Source of the DNA: Onchidella celtica | Lineage: Eukaryota > Mollusca > Gastropoda > Systellommatophora > Onchidiidae | Direction: 5' to 3' | Assembly: GCA_963931925.1 (NCBI GenBank) | Contig: OZ007570.1 | Location: 53,133,380-53,197,379 of the forward strand | DNA length: 64,000 bases | Shown: piece by piece, positions 34,901-49,900 of the stretch | How the letters are laid out: the number at the start of each line of letters is the position of its first letter | Position numbering within the stretch: position 1 is the first letter of the stretch | The notes under the pieces: generated by a model | The model's database searches: none | Told to the model about the DNA's origin: nothing | What the model saw: only the letters and a program-made list of their open reading frames with translations | Position numbers and translations under genes: made by a program

Positions 34901-37900
34901 TCCAAGATCACTTACTAGAAGTGGGTTCAGGAGGTCGAGGGGGAGGTGCCCCGGAGACATAAGGTTCTCTGTCTCTGTGTGATGCATGAGAAGGTGCTGA
35001 GTGGACAGATGATGGTGGTTCAATTTCTGCATGGGGCTGAGGCTGCTGTAAACATTCAAGGAAAATGTAGTCAGAAAAAAATGCCTGCAGTGAGTCCTCC
35101 ATCAAGAGTTAAACTGCCGGTACTGATCAAACAGTCCATCAAGAGTTAAACTGCCAGCACTGATCAAGCCGCAACTGAAACTAACTCATCATGCTATGAT
35201 ATTTATGACAACTCTTATATTTTAACAAGTAGTTATATGAGACAGAATGTTTTTGATGTCAATAGTAATTCTGCAATTAATTTGCAAATTAAGTTTCTTG
35301 AACCGGAATGTTCACGGCAAATTCTTGTTTTTTTTTGTAAGTGCTGATGCATAGAGACTGGTATTAACAATACATACATATATATCTAAATCTGCAACGA
35401 AACCAAAGCTTGCGTGCATGGCCTTTTATGTTACTTATCAAAGATAGTACAAGTTAAATGGATACATAGTTGAATAAGAAAATTGAAGTCTGGGAAATAC
35501 ATGGAAAATCAAAGGAAGAGGTATTAGTCCTGAATGAGATATAGAACTTTTCCTAACCAATACTCATCCTACACTCCCTGTAATCTCTGAAATTGCCAGT
35601 GTTCTGTATTTTCTTTCATACCAACAAAACATGACACAGTTTTATTGTGAACAACAACATTCATGCATGAACAAAAATATTCCTTATTGTTTTGTGGTGT
35701 TTTTCTTTGGACAAATCCCCCCCTCTAATCTTTACACAGGTCTGAATGTATGCCTTATGTTTGATAGTTTTAACGAAAAGAAAAAAAAAAGGAAAAACAA
35801 AAAAAAAAACCACGCCATTTGGAAGCCGACCAGACTTGAAATAGATTATAGGTGAAGGAATACTTTATATCTTGCTAAATAAAAGTAATACAAATGCATG
35901 ATGGGTGAAGGGGGATAAAAAAAAAAATCAGCTTTCAATGTTATACAGTTTTAAAATAAAAAAAATGGTCTAAAAGCAGGACTAGCAGGTAAATAAGGCT
36001 ACAGGCTAAAGGATAAAATGTTGAATAAGTTTTGAAAGGAACAGGTAAAATAAAAAAAAAAAAAAAAAGTCAACATCCCATTAAGTTTTACCAAAACCAG
36101 ATTTTTCTCTCAGCTGTAATTTCACTCTGAAACTGAGTCTTAGTGGTACACATTAACATCAAAGTTGGAACAAGATTCCTTGCGATGATCTGGAACAGCC
36201 CGAACTTACGATCTTTTACCTGAGTGTTTCTCATTCAACAAATTCCAATACTTACATGTTTGTTATCTTTAGGGGGTAAAATAGGATGAGGTTTGTCAGG
36301 TTTGTCGGGCACATGAGATTGGTGCTTCTCCGGGATATGAGAATGGTGTTTTTCTGGAGCCAAGACTTGGCTATTTGAGTCCTCCATGGATTCACCGTCT
36401 TTTTCTCCTTCCTTTAGACACAGATATAGTGGTGGACTGGGGTTATGTATAGATTAGGTGAAAGCGAGACAGAATCAAGCTGGCTATATCAATGACCAGT
36501 GAAACACCGCTAGATACAAACTGATATACTGACATTCATGTTAGACATCTTCTGATTCTGTCAGCTTACTTTCATAGTTTTTGACTCATTATAATCTGGT
36601 TAAATACCAAATACAGGCAAGGAACTTGCCGAGAAGCAGTTGACGCTATACAATCAAATATATAATTATTTACAAATAACCACCCTGACGACCTTCGCAC
36701 AGTGACATAATTAAACAAAAAAGGGAGAGATTATTTGAGAATTTCAAGTGTGCCTTAAAGCTAGCTGTTCACCTGAAGGATTGGATGGTTAAAAAATAGA
36801 ACCAAGTATGGCAGAACAACATATTAAATTTTTTTCTAAAACAACAAAGACGTTATAAATTTTAAAGGAGCTGCACTGCAGGTCTAAAGCAATGATAGCA
36901 AGTTTTAAAGAAAGGCACTCACAGTTGGAGTGAAATATGTTAGAATAGTGGACCGCAAAAAAAAAATAAAAAAAATAAATAAATAGCCAGACAAGCATTT
37001 CTTTTCTTAACTGAAAGAAAAAAATGTACTCATGTGAAGTTAGATATATATCTTAGTTTGAGACAAGCTTCAATCATGTGAAGTTGCATCTTCAATGAGA
37101 GGTTTAGAACATCAATTCAGTAGTACAGAAGGGTGATGGGGGAGAGGAAGGAAATCCAGACACTTCAAATGCAAAAAACTTGTCAGCTTACAAAATTACC
37201 AGAAGATTTTTAAAATATGCTGAAACCAACAATCTAACAAACTTGGCATTTTCATTACTGTACTTCTTCACCTTCTCCCTATAAAACCCTATAGAACCAA
37301 GTTCTTGAACATGCAAAACACTACCATTTTTTAATTCCCGTATTGCATGTAAATAACCAATGTTCCCACTCAGCCAAAGTGGAGAACGCAGGGATATGAC
37401 CACACTTATTATTCACTGTCACCAGTTACCAAAGTATATTCAACTGCCATGCAAATTCCATGATAAAGATGAGTGAAGGCTTAGACAGGAGATTTTGGAC
37501 AGAATAAGGAAATGGCAAGTTTTAGTACTATAGTAGTAGCATAGTTAGGATGTCTTTCTGCATGCAATAGTGAAACTTCCATTCTAATAAATCAGTGACA
37601 TGGGCTGGGAAACACAGAACCCCAATACACAAACCGGGCCACTCCTCAACACAGAAGCAGTGGGGCCATGAATTACTATGTGCCAGTTTTTCACTGCTCA
37701 CAAACAAGAAACATCAAATCTTGAAGCAACAAAACAAATTACCGAAACTTTTAAAGCTAAGGGAACATGCACACATTGTGTCACAAAAAGAATTTTACTC
37801 TGTATGGTCACTGCATGTTTATTTGAAGCTTTTGTGACAGTCTAGTTTTCCACACTGTGACAAAACCCAATTTCTAATCTCAAGCAGAGGTTTGATGAAA

Positions 37901-40900
37901 CAAAACCCACAGAGTTCAGTAAGTTATGGCTACCTTAGCTTTTCAATTACAATGTAAATACAGTATGAGGTTCAGAATGAAGAAGTCAAGGCAAAATTAA
38001 GTCATGAAGTTAGGATCTGACTACTTTAAGATCTAGAACGGTTATCAACCTACGACTACATAGAAATGATGTAGAGATTGAAGCAAAGGTGCGTATACTT
38101 CTATTGCACTATTAAGATTGTAGCAATATGAATTTTATTAAGTATAGAATTAGAATAAGACAGTGATAAAAAAATAATATTGTACACTTCCAGTGGATTA
38201 TTACTTGGTGAATTCACAAAAATTAGTTTACAGGGTGCCTAATTTTCTTGCACAATAAATCCTAAGCACGCAGCCCCCCAAAAAATGTATGAAGACTTAC
38301 CAGTTACAGCAATTAAGTTATTGGGCCTATCAGTCATGTCTTCGGAGAATTATTTCTTTTATAGATAACTAGATTGAGAGCAGCGGGAGATTATCAGATA
38401 GAACAATTTCCTTTCTTCCCACCACTAAAATGACGGTACAGGGATGTGTGAAGCATTGCCTTTCATTTTTATAAGGGAAAGAATAAGGAGGGACAGAGGA
38501 ATGGAAGAGAAGAATTATAGTAGGACCTGCATAAATGAGACAGCTCAATTCACATCAACACTCTCCCAGTTTGCCAAACTTCATGCAAGCAATCTGTGAC
38601 TCATACTTGATGCATTATTGTTTTGGTCACCCAGTTTTGAATTCTTTCTATTTCCCCCACCTGGCTATGATCACTCACAGAAACAAGGAAGTAAACTACT
38701 GGTTGATTGCTGCATCTGATGTGCAAAAAAAAACTAGTCTGCTCATGGCTGGTGCATTTATCGGACACATATTAAAGAGTTAAAATCCCCACCACCCATT
38801 ATACTGTTTACAACCATCCGATTTTTACTACATATTTCAGCAACTCTGATAGCAACTGTTGTTTTGCAGAAAGCACTGTTCTTCTTCTTTTTCTCTACAG
38901 GGCTTTTATCGAAAATCTAAAATGCTGATCCAGTTTTGGGTACAAATTACCAAGAAACAATTTCATTTTCTGACAATCTTGCCCCATGTCCCCTCATTTC
39001 AAATAACCAGATCCTACAATCTTGGGATCACTAGCAGACGCTTACAAAGCCATGACAATTTTAGGAATCTAAGCTGCTTGAATAGTTCCAAGGCTTGGGG
39101 ATAATCCATCACATGATAACATACGCATATACTTGTTATATAACTCTGGCCTTCAAGAAACCTGAGTGAAAACAAAACCTAGCGCAAATAAGGAAAATGA
39201 AACATGCAAGTTTCACTTCTAAAACCAACCTTGTGACATGTCTCAGTACATGTAAGGTTTCTGAAATAACTTCATAAATATGACTGTACATTTTCACAAA
39301 ACAGGACACCAGTGGAACAAAAATCACAGCCAATGAAATTCTACTACACACACTGGCTGCATGCTCATTTGGTATAATTTGTGGATGGAACAACAAACTG
39401 ATTATAATATCTGCTTGCATATATTATACAAGCTGAGACCGATAAAGTGAAGATTCAAAGAGGACTTTTGCTATAAAATAAAACTAAATATCAAACATAA
39501 ACTTCCCAAAAATCTCAAAATCAGTAATTTTACTACAACAATCTTCTCACAAATGTTATCTTACATTTTCTGTTTATGACTATTTCTTAAACAAACCAAA
39601 AAATAAATAAATTTTAAAAAAAAAAAGGAAAAGAGGACTTTACCACTGCTTTTCAAATAAAAGCATTTCAACCCACAATTCATAGAATCCTATTCCTATA
39701 ATACACAATGTTTGTGTATGTGATGTGGTAATATGCATTGAAGGAGAAATAATATAGTTGGCAGGAAGAGAAGATCGGTTCCTCTGCCAAATCAGTTGAG
39801 ATTACTCACGGCTGTTAACAGGCGCTATTCTAGTTGCCAAGCCCAGTCGAGCGGCCTACCCGCTTTCTGTGGCCTGACCCGGGTGCGACCTCGTTAACTG
39901 GGTCAGTGACCTCGGGGCCCGCGTTGCGCTTTTAACTGGCTGTTTTTTATCGGTAATCAATGCAATCTCACGCCCAAATAAGGCCACAAGCCATAATTTC
40001 AAAAACACATAATAACTTTGTGATATCTTGTAAGTGTATACAATGAATCATGAAAATGTATTGAGCACCGTAATAGAGATATAGGGGCACAAACTTATAC
40101 AGTATTTTCACAAATTAGTACATTGTTCATAAATTTCAGATATGAAAATAAACATGATCGCCGCGGTCCAGTGTGATGAAATCATCATATAACATGAGAA
40201 ATAGGTTAAATTTCAAAACTAACTTGACCGCATCCTTGCGAAAATATTCAGTCCCGAGTTATTTGAGTTTGAACAATCATTTTCCGTTGGTCGCACTGCC
40301 ATATCAAGGTTGCACTTAACCTGTCAGTATGCATGTATCACAAATAATAAGTAACAATGAATAGATAAATAGCATCACAGATTAAAATTTTGTCTTCCTT
40401 TGTTTTATTGGTGGAACACATGCTTGGAGTTTTGGGGAGGTTTGTAGATGTTGTGATTGGATGATGAGTTGAAGTTGATGTTGCTTGTTTTTGGTGGCTG
40501 CTGCCCGTCTTTCTAGCTTGGCCACAGAAGCGTGAATGTGCTCGCCCCCTTGCTATATAAGTCGACATTTTTTATCTTCTTTTTCCACATTTGAGAAGGG
40601 GGACTCGACTAATATGCAAGATACAAAATCTTCGGGAAAAAATTTTGGTCGACAATATGTTTACACACCAGTCTTGAGTACACACAGCGGAAAGATCGAT
40701 GGCGGACGATGACGGTTCAAGTACACGGCCCATTGGTACTGAATAACCAACAAAAACTTCATTGTATAGGTTTCACACATAATGAGTACGGCATTGTTAC
40801 AATGCGTAATAGTAATTCAACGCAACTGACAGCAAGGTGGGATAATGGATAACGCAGTAGGCCTACAGTCTTGCATTTGAACATCATACACGGGAGAATG

Positions 40901-43900
40901 TCTTTATCGATTGATGACGTCACACAATACATGCAGTCACAATTTGCTGACCAGAACTTTGCCGTTTTTTTTTCTTTGGTTAGTGTCCTCCCATCGCATG
41001 TCTTCCACAGTTCATGGAGTACACGTTCTTCGCGGTGCTCTATTTTGCAATGTTATCACACACGCTGCAAATAACACGCACCCAAAAATGACACAGAAGC
41101 AAGCCAGTTAACACACACAACTTTTTAAAAAATCGTAAAAAGTCACTCAGAATTTTCGCACACACCAAACTTGCACAGGTTAGAGATTAACCTTTGTGCT
41201 ATCAAAATATAGATTTTATATTGAAATTAAACGCGGCACGTGTAAGATATTGAAGATCAAAGCGACTCAATGTTGAAAATCAAATTTCAATCTCTAAAAA
41301 ACACACACTGGAAATATCTGTCGATAAATTCAGCAAATTTTGTAAAGTAAGGAGCAAAAACTATATCGTCTTGTCGGTAAAATCCTGACGTTTAAAATGA
41401 GATCTCGCATGTTGCTCTAGCATCATTAGATCGGAAGATGTCACGGCGCAAAGGTATTCGAAAACTGATGGAATCGTATCACACACGCCTAGCCGCGGGA
41501 TCGGCATGCCGCCACGGATGTGCACACGGCTGACAGGTGATTTATGACCGCATCACGGGTGGCCTTCAGGGGATTTCGGTCGGCAACTAGAATACCGCTT
41601 TCGAGGCGATTTAAACAGCCGTGTACTTAACATGGGATATTCCACACCCCTGACTAGCAGTTTCTCAGAATGAGGGACAGCTGGAGGTGAAAAAGTATAA
41701 AGGGTCAGATGTTTGCGTTATACAGAAGCTAGTAAGGTTAGAAGCCATGCAAGCATGCATACGTTAAGTGCGAGGACCGTTGAGGGTGGTCGTTTCTTGG
41801 GTCCTTTTGCTCTGTTTGCTGTCAAATGGGTCAATTTCTGCCCTGTGGGTTCAATGCTGTCAAACTGTGCTGGATCTGAAAGAAGAGTTATCAACAAATT
41901 TGATTATTACTGACTCCCTTATCATTGACTCGACCAAAAAAAAAAAAAAAGACTTGATTATGAATAAATAACTATATTAGATAACATATGATCTAAATTC
42001 CTACCAATAAAATCAATAACTTAGCTCAATTCCAAGCAATGATTCATTCGAAAATTTCAAATTAAAGAAAGAAACACTTAGCATAAACTTATTTCAAGTG
42101 CAAAATTACATAAAGACTGGTATTCCACTACTCAACTTTGTTATTAATTCCATGCCATGAAACAAGAAGTAATATGGCATCACTTCATCTCAATACATCG
42201 AAGGTAAATAAAATGAGAGAAAAAGAAACTCCATCATATGCACACTCAGAACTCTCCATATTTATCTATCCCTTTCAATAGAGTGGTCATATAGAAATAC
42301 ATCACATATACTGATAAAAGATTCATTTCAGCAACAGCAGCTGTTAACAGGCGCTATTCTAGTAATTTCACACATTGAGAAAATATTTTCCCTGATGACC
42401 TTGATAATGAAACACTATGATGTTCAAATCATTTTAAAGTGAACTATCCAGACAGCAGTACAAACAACAAGGATAAAAGAACAGAAGCGACGGGGAAGAA
42501 TATTACCTTCTGCAGCTCGATTATCTGTATGATTTTCAGATCTAACTGTTTTGTCCTTCACTGATCCTGGGGGCCGACCAGGGATTCCGGGCTCTGGTTT
42601 CGACTGATTGAGGGGCTTTTTGCCAATGGGAGGTGGGGCCTGGGGCTTTTTGGTGACAGTTGGAGCAATTGGTTCTGAAACAAGCCAAATGGATGTTGAA
42701 GAAAAAAAGTGGGACTCACACAAGAAATCTACGAACGGTGAACAAAAATGTTCAGCCGGCCAAGTTTGTGAGTACTTGCATGTGAAATAAGAGTTGAGGA
42801 AATAATCTGAACAAGGAACAAAAGGTTTTCATTTTCGCGAGCAGGAGTTTCCTGCAGTAATTTTCATAGTTAAGAAATTCTTTCCTTCATTTTCACAGCA
42901 AACATAGATTCCTATTAGAAAATTAAGCCCAAGTCTTGTAAAACATGTTGAAATAAAATTTATATCCTATGACCAGCCGCACCGGAAAAAAGCGTATAGG
43001 TCGTTAATTGGTCGGTGTTTGGTAACACAAGTATCATACTTTAGCCAAACCGGAATAAAACGTAATCCTTTTCTGCCGGTTGTTTATAGCCGTACCGTAA
43101 GAAAGCGTAATTTCCTATATAAATGCACGCTATGATACGGTCTGGCTGCTCCTCCGCAAGGTTGTGTTGCAATTTATTACGGTATGGCCGTTTTGCGGGT
43201 GGTCGTTGATTTCCGCTTAAATACGGTGCGGCCTGACTGGGCTTTCGTTCCAAGTCTACCATCACTTGACTTCTTTTTTAAGATAGGCGTATCCTGTGCA
43301 AGAATCATGGATCCAAGTTATCATCAGGTAAGATTTGCTTTTTTTTTCTTGTTTTTTATTCAGTAATTAAAAAAAAACAACACCAGTGTTGATGAATTAT
43401 CAACTGTGTAACCAAACAAAATTCCCAAACATGTTAGGTTTGCTTTCATTCAGTTGTGAGCCTCATAGCAACTTTTCTTTGTGTTTTAGCTAATGGTTTT
43501 GTTTAATGTGCAAGTGACTGCATGATTGAGTGAGTGAATGAGTGAGTGAGTGAGTTGATGAGTAAGTGGGAGAGAGAGGACCTACGTAATTCATTTCTGC
43601 TACCATCACGAGTAATAACAATGTATGCACTGTTTCTCCATATAACACCAACCGATCTTGACACCCTGAGGGAAGCGCTGTCAACAAAACAAGAAAATGT
43701 GACGGAGCAGCTCAGAAGAAACTATAGTCACTTCCTCCAGTCAACACTTACAAGCGCAATACATGTACCACAATAGGAACTATTGCCTACTGACAGTGAA
43801 GAACAGAAGATCATTCCAGCATCCTTTTCCGAACGTCGACCCCTGGCAACGGTAGGAGATGGAAATTGTCTCTTCAATGCTGTTTCCATTGCACTGATTG

Positions 43901-46900
43901 GCTCAGACTATCTCGCTCAGTCGCTTCAAATCCTCACATCAATAGAATTAGGAAGAACTAAGAAGAGACTACAACTACTTCAAAGATCATGTTATCAGTG
44001 ACAATCTGTCCATGACTGACTGTGCATGTGGTCATCACAGAGATATTCACATGGCTATGATCATCAGCGATGATGACATTGAAAAATGCTGGCATGAGCA
44101 TGGTGATATCAAAGCACAACAACAACTTGCTTTGAAAACAGCTTGCAGTGGTTACTGGAGCGGATTGCTGCACTTCATTGCGCTTGCAAATGTCATTGGG
44201 CGTCGACTTGCGTCCGTTTACCCAAACACAAAAGGATTATGATTAACGCTGCAGTTACTGTATAACAGAACTCTCTCTTCTCAGAAAATTCAAATCTGGA
44301 TGATGTAATTATTATGATTTGTGGTCCAGATTATGCACATATTTTGCAGGTGTCTTCGAACCAAATCACTTTGTGCCATTAATACGGGACGTGCCCTTGG
44401 ATTCAGACGAGGAAATATTTGAGAAGACATTTACAGTGCTGGAACCAGTGCATTTGCCAGTCGTTGACAATGAATGGGGTGATTGCCTCGTGCCTTTAAA
44501 GAGACTGAAAACTGATTTAAAAACAGGATACCTGGGCGCAGATTACTTCCTCCACCTGGGAAACAGATGATGATATCCCCCTGAAAAAATTTTTAGATAC
44601 ATGCACACAGATTGATTCCTGCACCTGGGAAACTGATGATGATGTGGACACCAAAAAACTGTCTTTTCGGGCAGACCAAGGGCATGTCGCCTCTGCATGA
44701 AGCACAAGATAAGGACAAGAAGCGGCAAAGCAAAGGAAACGAGGGATGGGTGTCTACAGTGCCAGATTCATTTGCACAAGGACTGTTTCTGGCAGTACAT
44801 GTACCACGAACAAGCTTGCCAGATTCATTTGCACAAGGACTGTTTCTGGCAGTACATGTACCACGAACAAGCGTGCCAGATTCATTTGCACAAGGACTGT
44901 TTCTGGCAGTACATGTACCACGAACAAACGTGCCAGATTCATTTGCACAAGGACTGTTTCTGGCAGTACATGTACCACGAACAAGCGTGCCAGATTCATT
45001 TGCACAAGGACTGTTTCTGGCAGTACATGTACCACGAACAAGCGTGCCAGATTCATTTGCACAAGGACTGTTTCTGGCAGTACATGTACCACGAACAAGC
45101 GTGCCAGATTCATTTGCACAAGGACTGTTTCTGGCAGTACATGTACCACGAACAAGCGTGCCAGATTCATTTGCACAAGGACTGTTTCTGGCAGTACATG
45201 TACCACGAACAAGCTTGCCAGATTCATTTGCACAAGGACTGTTTCTGGCAGTACATGTACCACGAACAAGCGTGCCAGATTCATTTGCACAAGGACTGTT
45301 TCTGGCAGTACATGTACCACGAACAAGCGTGCCAGATTCATTTGCACAAGGACTGTTTCTGGCAGTACATGTACCACGAACAAGCTTGCCAGATTCATTT
45401 GCACAAGGACTGTTTCTGGCAGTACATGTACCACGAACAAGCTTGCCAGATTCATTTGCACAAGGACTGTTTCTGGCAGTACATGTACCACGAACAAGCT
45501 TGCCAGATTCATTTGCACAAGGACTGTTTCTGGCAGTACATGTACCACGAACAAGCTTGCCAGATTCATTTGCACAAGGACTGTTTCTGGCAGTACATGT
45601 ACCACGAACAAGCTTGCCAGATTCATTTGCACAAGGACTGTTTCTGGCAGTACATGTACCACGAACAAGCTTGCCAGATTCATTTGCACAAGGACTGTTT
45701 CTGGCAGTACATGTACCACGAACAAGCTTGCCAGATTCATTTGCACAAGGACTGTTTCTGGCAGTACATGTACCACGAACAAGCGTGCCAGATTCATTTG
45801 CACAAGGACTGTTTCTGGCAGTACATGTACCACGAACAAGCGTGCCAGATTCATTTGCACAAGGACTGTTTCTGGCAGTACATGTACCACGAACAAGCTT
45901 GCCAGATTCATTTGCACAAGGACTGTTTCTGGCAGTACATGTACCACGAAAAAGCGTGCCAGATTCATTTGCACAAGGACTGTTTCTGGCAGTACATGTA
46001 CCACGAACAAGCTTGCCAGATTCATTTGCACAAGGACTGTTTCTGGCAGTACATGTACCACGAACAAGCGTGCCAGATTCATTTGCACAAGGACTGTTTC
46101 TGGCAGTACATGTACCACGAAAAAGCTTGCAAGATCTCATCCTCTTCAAATCTTGTTGCCAAACGTGACGCCTTAGCTTCACCCAAACGGACGATGCCAT
46201 TGCAGAGTCAGCACGTTCCTCCACGTCATTTTCACGCCAGCCTGTTGTGACAACATCAGCCCGTTTATGCAGATCATCTTGAAAGCTAAAAGTCACTCGC
46301 GATGCCCAGTACTAGCACTGGCTATAGAACAGTGATTGTGCTTTTTAATATTGGAAGACAATCAGTCAAATCAAGTTGCTTTTGTTTTCTTCACTCAGTT
46401 CTTTCCATTGATGTTTGACTACGACTATAAAGTGTTTTTTCTTTGACAAACTTTCAACCTGATTATGATTTCCTTAAAAGTCGTACACAAGCATTTTAAG
46501 GGTATTTTCTCATTTTTATGGCTAAAATAAAAAATGACCCTGTTGTCTCTTAGAAATCATCTTAAGAGTAAATAAGAGTTGAATACTTGTAATTCTCTGC
46601 AGTTTTTTTTTTCTTGTAGACTTGACAGGTAGTCTTACTTGTCTGTGATTAAGCCCACAAGTGCTTAGAAAAAACTATGGAAACTCATTCCTACCAACAG
46701 CAGTACGTTGAGAAAGGATGCCCAGGGTGGGAATGATTGATTGCATCTAGCTGTCTGTTATCTTATACTATAATTGAGCTAGAGGTTGAACAGCTAAAAC
46801 TTCACGACTACGACATAAAAAATGAAACTTGGTGTACTGCATCAATTTTTGACGAGGAGTTACCTGGACACATTCATTTAAAATAAAAGCAGCCTTTAAT

Positions 46901-49900
46901 ATTATTTGTTTAAGAATGTTTGCCTTATATGTTTTTATGTACATCTATATCTAGACTCTATGTGTGAAAAGGCTGGCGATCTTAACAGTGCCTTACTGGA
47001 ACATGTCTAAAACATTTTTATCACTCCCAGTCGGCTAACAGTCTATAGTACTTAGTATGGCGCTTTTAAACAATAAAACACATATTTTTAGTGCTCCGTC
47101 TACTAGTCTGGAGTGGAATCTATAGGTATAATCCTGTAGTCTTCGTGTCTTTACAAATCTCTCCTCCAAACAGAATCTGTATGGTAAGATTTAAGAAATG
47201 TTACACCCCGATGTGTCACCATTAAGCCTACAGGCTGCCCGGGCACTCGCACAGCCTTCACGGGCGGGGAGGCTATGGTGGCGATACGCTTTAGTACGGT
47301 CTGGCCAAATGAGACATGTATAAAAATGGCGGAGATAAAAACGGCCAGAGCGTAACAAAGCGGATTTTTTTATTCCTCTTTAAAAGTTAATATCCACATT
47401 CAGGGTAAAGACACTGTCTTTAAATTTAAAACCAGGTGTCACCAACCACTTTTTAATGCATACACGGAATTATAAACAAATTCACTGAAAAGGAACGCAA
47501 CAAGAAATAGTTTTCAAATCCTACCATTTGCACAACATGCAGTGGAACGCAGGAAAAGCTTCAACACGGATACTTTGAGTCTTCGCATATCAGTTTCTAT
47601 GAAACTTACATTCATAAAATTAAGCATGCACTTAGAACATGTATTAATGAGTACCTCGTGTGAATTTCGGGCTGATTGAAGGAACAATCGTTCTGTTACA
47701 GCGTTCAGAAAAAGTGCAAAACAGACAAATCGGCCGGCCAAACGACACCCCGTTCCATAATGTAAACATTGGCTGTGGTAGTACATTACGCTTTTATACG
47801 GTACGGCCACAAGAATGTGGCTTTTTTAAAAGATGCTGGCCGGACAAAGGATATGATACATTTGACGGATGTTGATATTCCCCCCCAATTTTTTTTACCT
47901 AACAACTGGAAATGTGCAGATCTGAAACTAGCCTGAAAGAACCAGGGTATTTTATGATTTGGTCTCTTTGTTAACCTGGTGGTGCTTTGAAAGGGAGAGA
48001 AATTCATTTTTGGCATGAAGAAGACAGGAAAGTCTTAATGAGCAATATCTCTCATATTTGTCTGAAAGTTACAACTGAAAGAACAAGTACAATGATGATT
48101 TCAAGTTTGTGGGGAAAAAAAAAAAAAAGTGCAGAGGGAACTCTCTTGCAAATTACAAAAACTGCAACAAGGAAATAACCACTTCAACTTTTCAACAAAC
48201 AAGTTTTCACCTGAATTTGTCAGTGTCTTATTTATTATGACTAGGAATGGGATTTTGGCTTTAAAAGAAAACACACAAAAATGCTTCAAGTTTGAGTACA
48301 TTTTCAAGACAATAATGCCCATGTTTTGTTGAGAATTTCATCTACCGATTTTGTAAAATGTCAAAAGTATAAGTTCATCTCAGTTTTATAAAAAAAAAAA
48401 AAAAGTTTCCCCAAATTTTTGAAAAATAAAAACTTGAAAATCCAATCTTATCCCAAATGACCAAGATTTTTTTAGGACAAGGGAAATCCATTTTGTATGC
48501 ACCATTAGGATATTTAAATGGTCTCTATCCTCAGTAATACTTTTAACACCAAGACTGGATCCATCTTTAAAAAACTCAACTAAAACAGGGATTCTACAAC
48601 AACTGACTTTTCATCCTCTTTTAGCTGTCATAAACACTGAATCTGATTTTCACTTTTATCTGACAGACTATGAATATAAATTAGACAAATTCTAATATCA
48701 TGAGTAAAACAATGACCAATTCCATCAAATCCATCAGGCCAGCTCAAATTTAAGAAAAAAAAAGGGGGTGGAAGAAAACGCTAACAGCAACATTTAAAAA
48801 TAAATGTTAAAAATCCCAAAGGAAAAACGCCACGAACAAGAAAACTCAGCGGTAGGCACCGTAAAAAAGGTGAAGCCTGCCTTTCGTGTCCGGTCTAAAG
48901 ACAATCATGGAATTCTTGTCTCCAATATCATCCCAGAAGTCTATCATGGGGGTCAGCTCTTTAACAGCCTTGCTATGTTTGGCATACATGGCGATCTCTT
49001 TAATAGTAGAATGCAAATTGTAATGAATACATTACATAAATAATCTAGTAAAGACTGAGTCCTGAAAGGGTTTTCACAAAAGCCCTCTGACCTCAACAAA
49101 ATAATTGACTTCTATAATGTGAATTACTTCACGTTGAATTCAAGGGAAACTGTTTTTGAATATCACATTTTTCACCTCAAATCAAAGTTTTTTGATAGTC
49201 CTAATTTCCATCCCTGCATTTTTAAAATTTTTTTTTTGGTAAATTTATTTCTCTATTTTTGTCACAATTAATGTCATGGCCAATTTTTTAATTCTTTTTT
49301 TTTTTTAAAACTATATACAAAATATTACACTGCTCTCTACTTGGACGCTAGATTCTATATTTTGTGGTTCAGCATGTCCCTTGAGAACAATTGTGAGTGT
49401 GCATGGGAAAACCCGGCATAAGTCGGCAGAGCTGATTTTGAGAAAAACGGCTTTGAAGTGAAAATATGGATCCGTCACAAACTTCCAACTTGGCTGTTGT
49501 TCAGGGGACCGTGGCATGTTACAGGGTAAACTGTAGACGAGCAGTAAACATTACTCACTATGATCTCTATAACGGCTTTGTAATTAGACTACGGTCTCCT
49601 AACAAGATCCAAAAACTTCCGACTTGGCTGTTGCTAGGGGACCGTGGCATGTTACAGGGTAAACTGTAGATGAGCAGTGAACACTACTCACTATGATCTC
49701 TATAACTGCTTAGTTATTAGACTAAGGTCTCCTAACAGCAATCACTCCAATATTACTTGGTCAATTAGCTGTTGCCAGTTATAGGATTAAATGCCATTTT
49801 CTCAAAATCTTGTTTTAGGGGGGTCACTGACTTCAATTTATCAGAAATGTCTTGTCTTTTATTATATGTATAGAACTCAAAATGTCACGTTGCCGACTTA

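Larger units (their letters stand above)
31919..34915. other. Last intron of CIN85/CD2AP
   Basis: Outside the LINE fragment and MITE copy A, the stretches 31919-33017 and 34372-34915 show nothing recognisable. Confidence 0.6.
42965..47851 (+). mobile_element. Candidate DNA transposon with OTU-like gene, unknown superfamily
   Basis: The ends are inverted with mismatches: TCCTATGACCAGCC on the left, TCCTTTGTCCGGCC on the right read inward, each next to TA. A motif close to GCCGTACCGTAA...AGCGTAAT occurs at 42976, 43044 and 43089 in one orientation, and inverted at 47282-47307 and 47785-47809. More partial copies lie at 43178-43237. This array of inverted subterminal motifs is typical of transposase binding regions. 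Inside are a possible first exon ending MDPSYHQ before GTAAGA (43306-43326), a damaged OTU-like gene and a zinc-ribbon segment with a minisatellite. No DDE transposase was recognised. Positions 46254-47281 hold nothing identifiable. Confidence 0.45.

Noticed and set aside
43526..43560. TGAG-type repeat as a CRISPR-like or regulatory array
   Set aside because: A plain degenerate tetranucleotide microsatellite.
44593..46296. 567-codon open frame on the minus strand over the minisatellite, and three other long frames there
   Set aside because: They exist only because the 57-bp unit lacks stops in five frames. Only the zinc-ribbon frame connects to a recognisable domain.
48804..49043. 79-codon plus-strand open frame in CIN85 intron 9
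   Set aside because: No family resemblance, no splice context, short.
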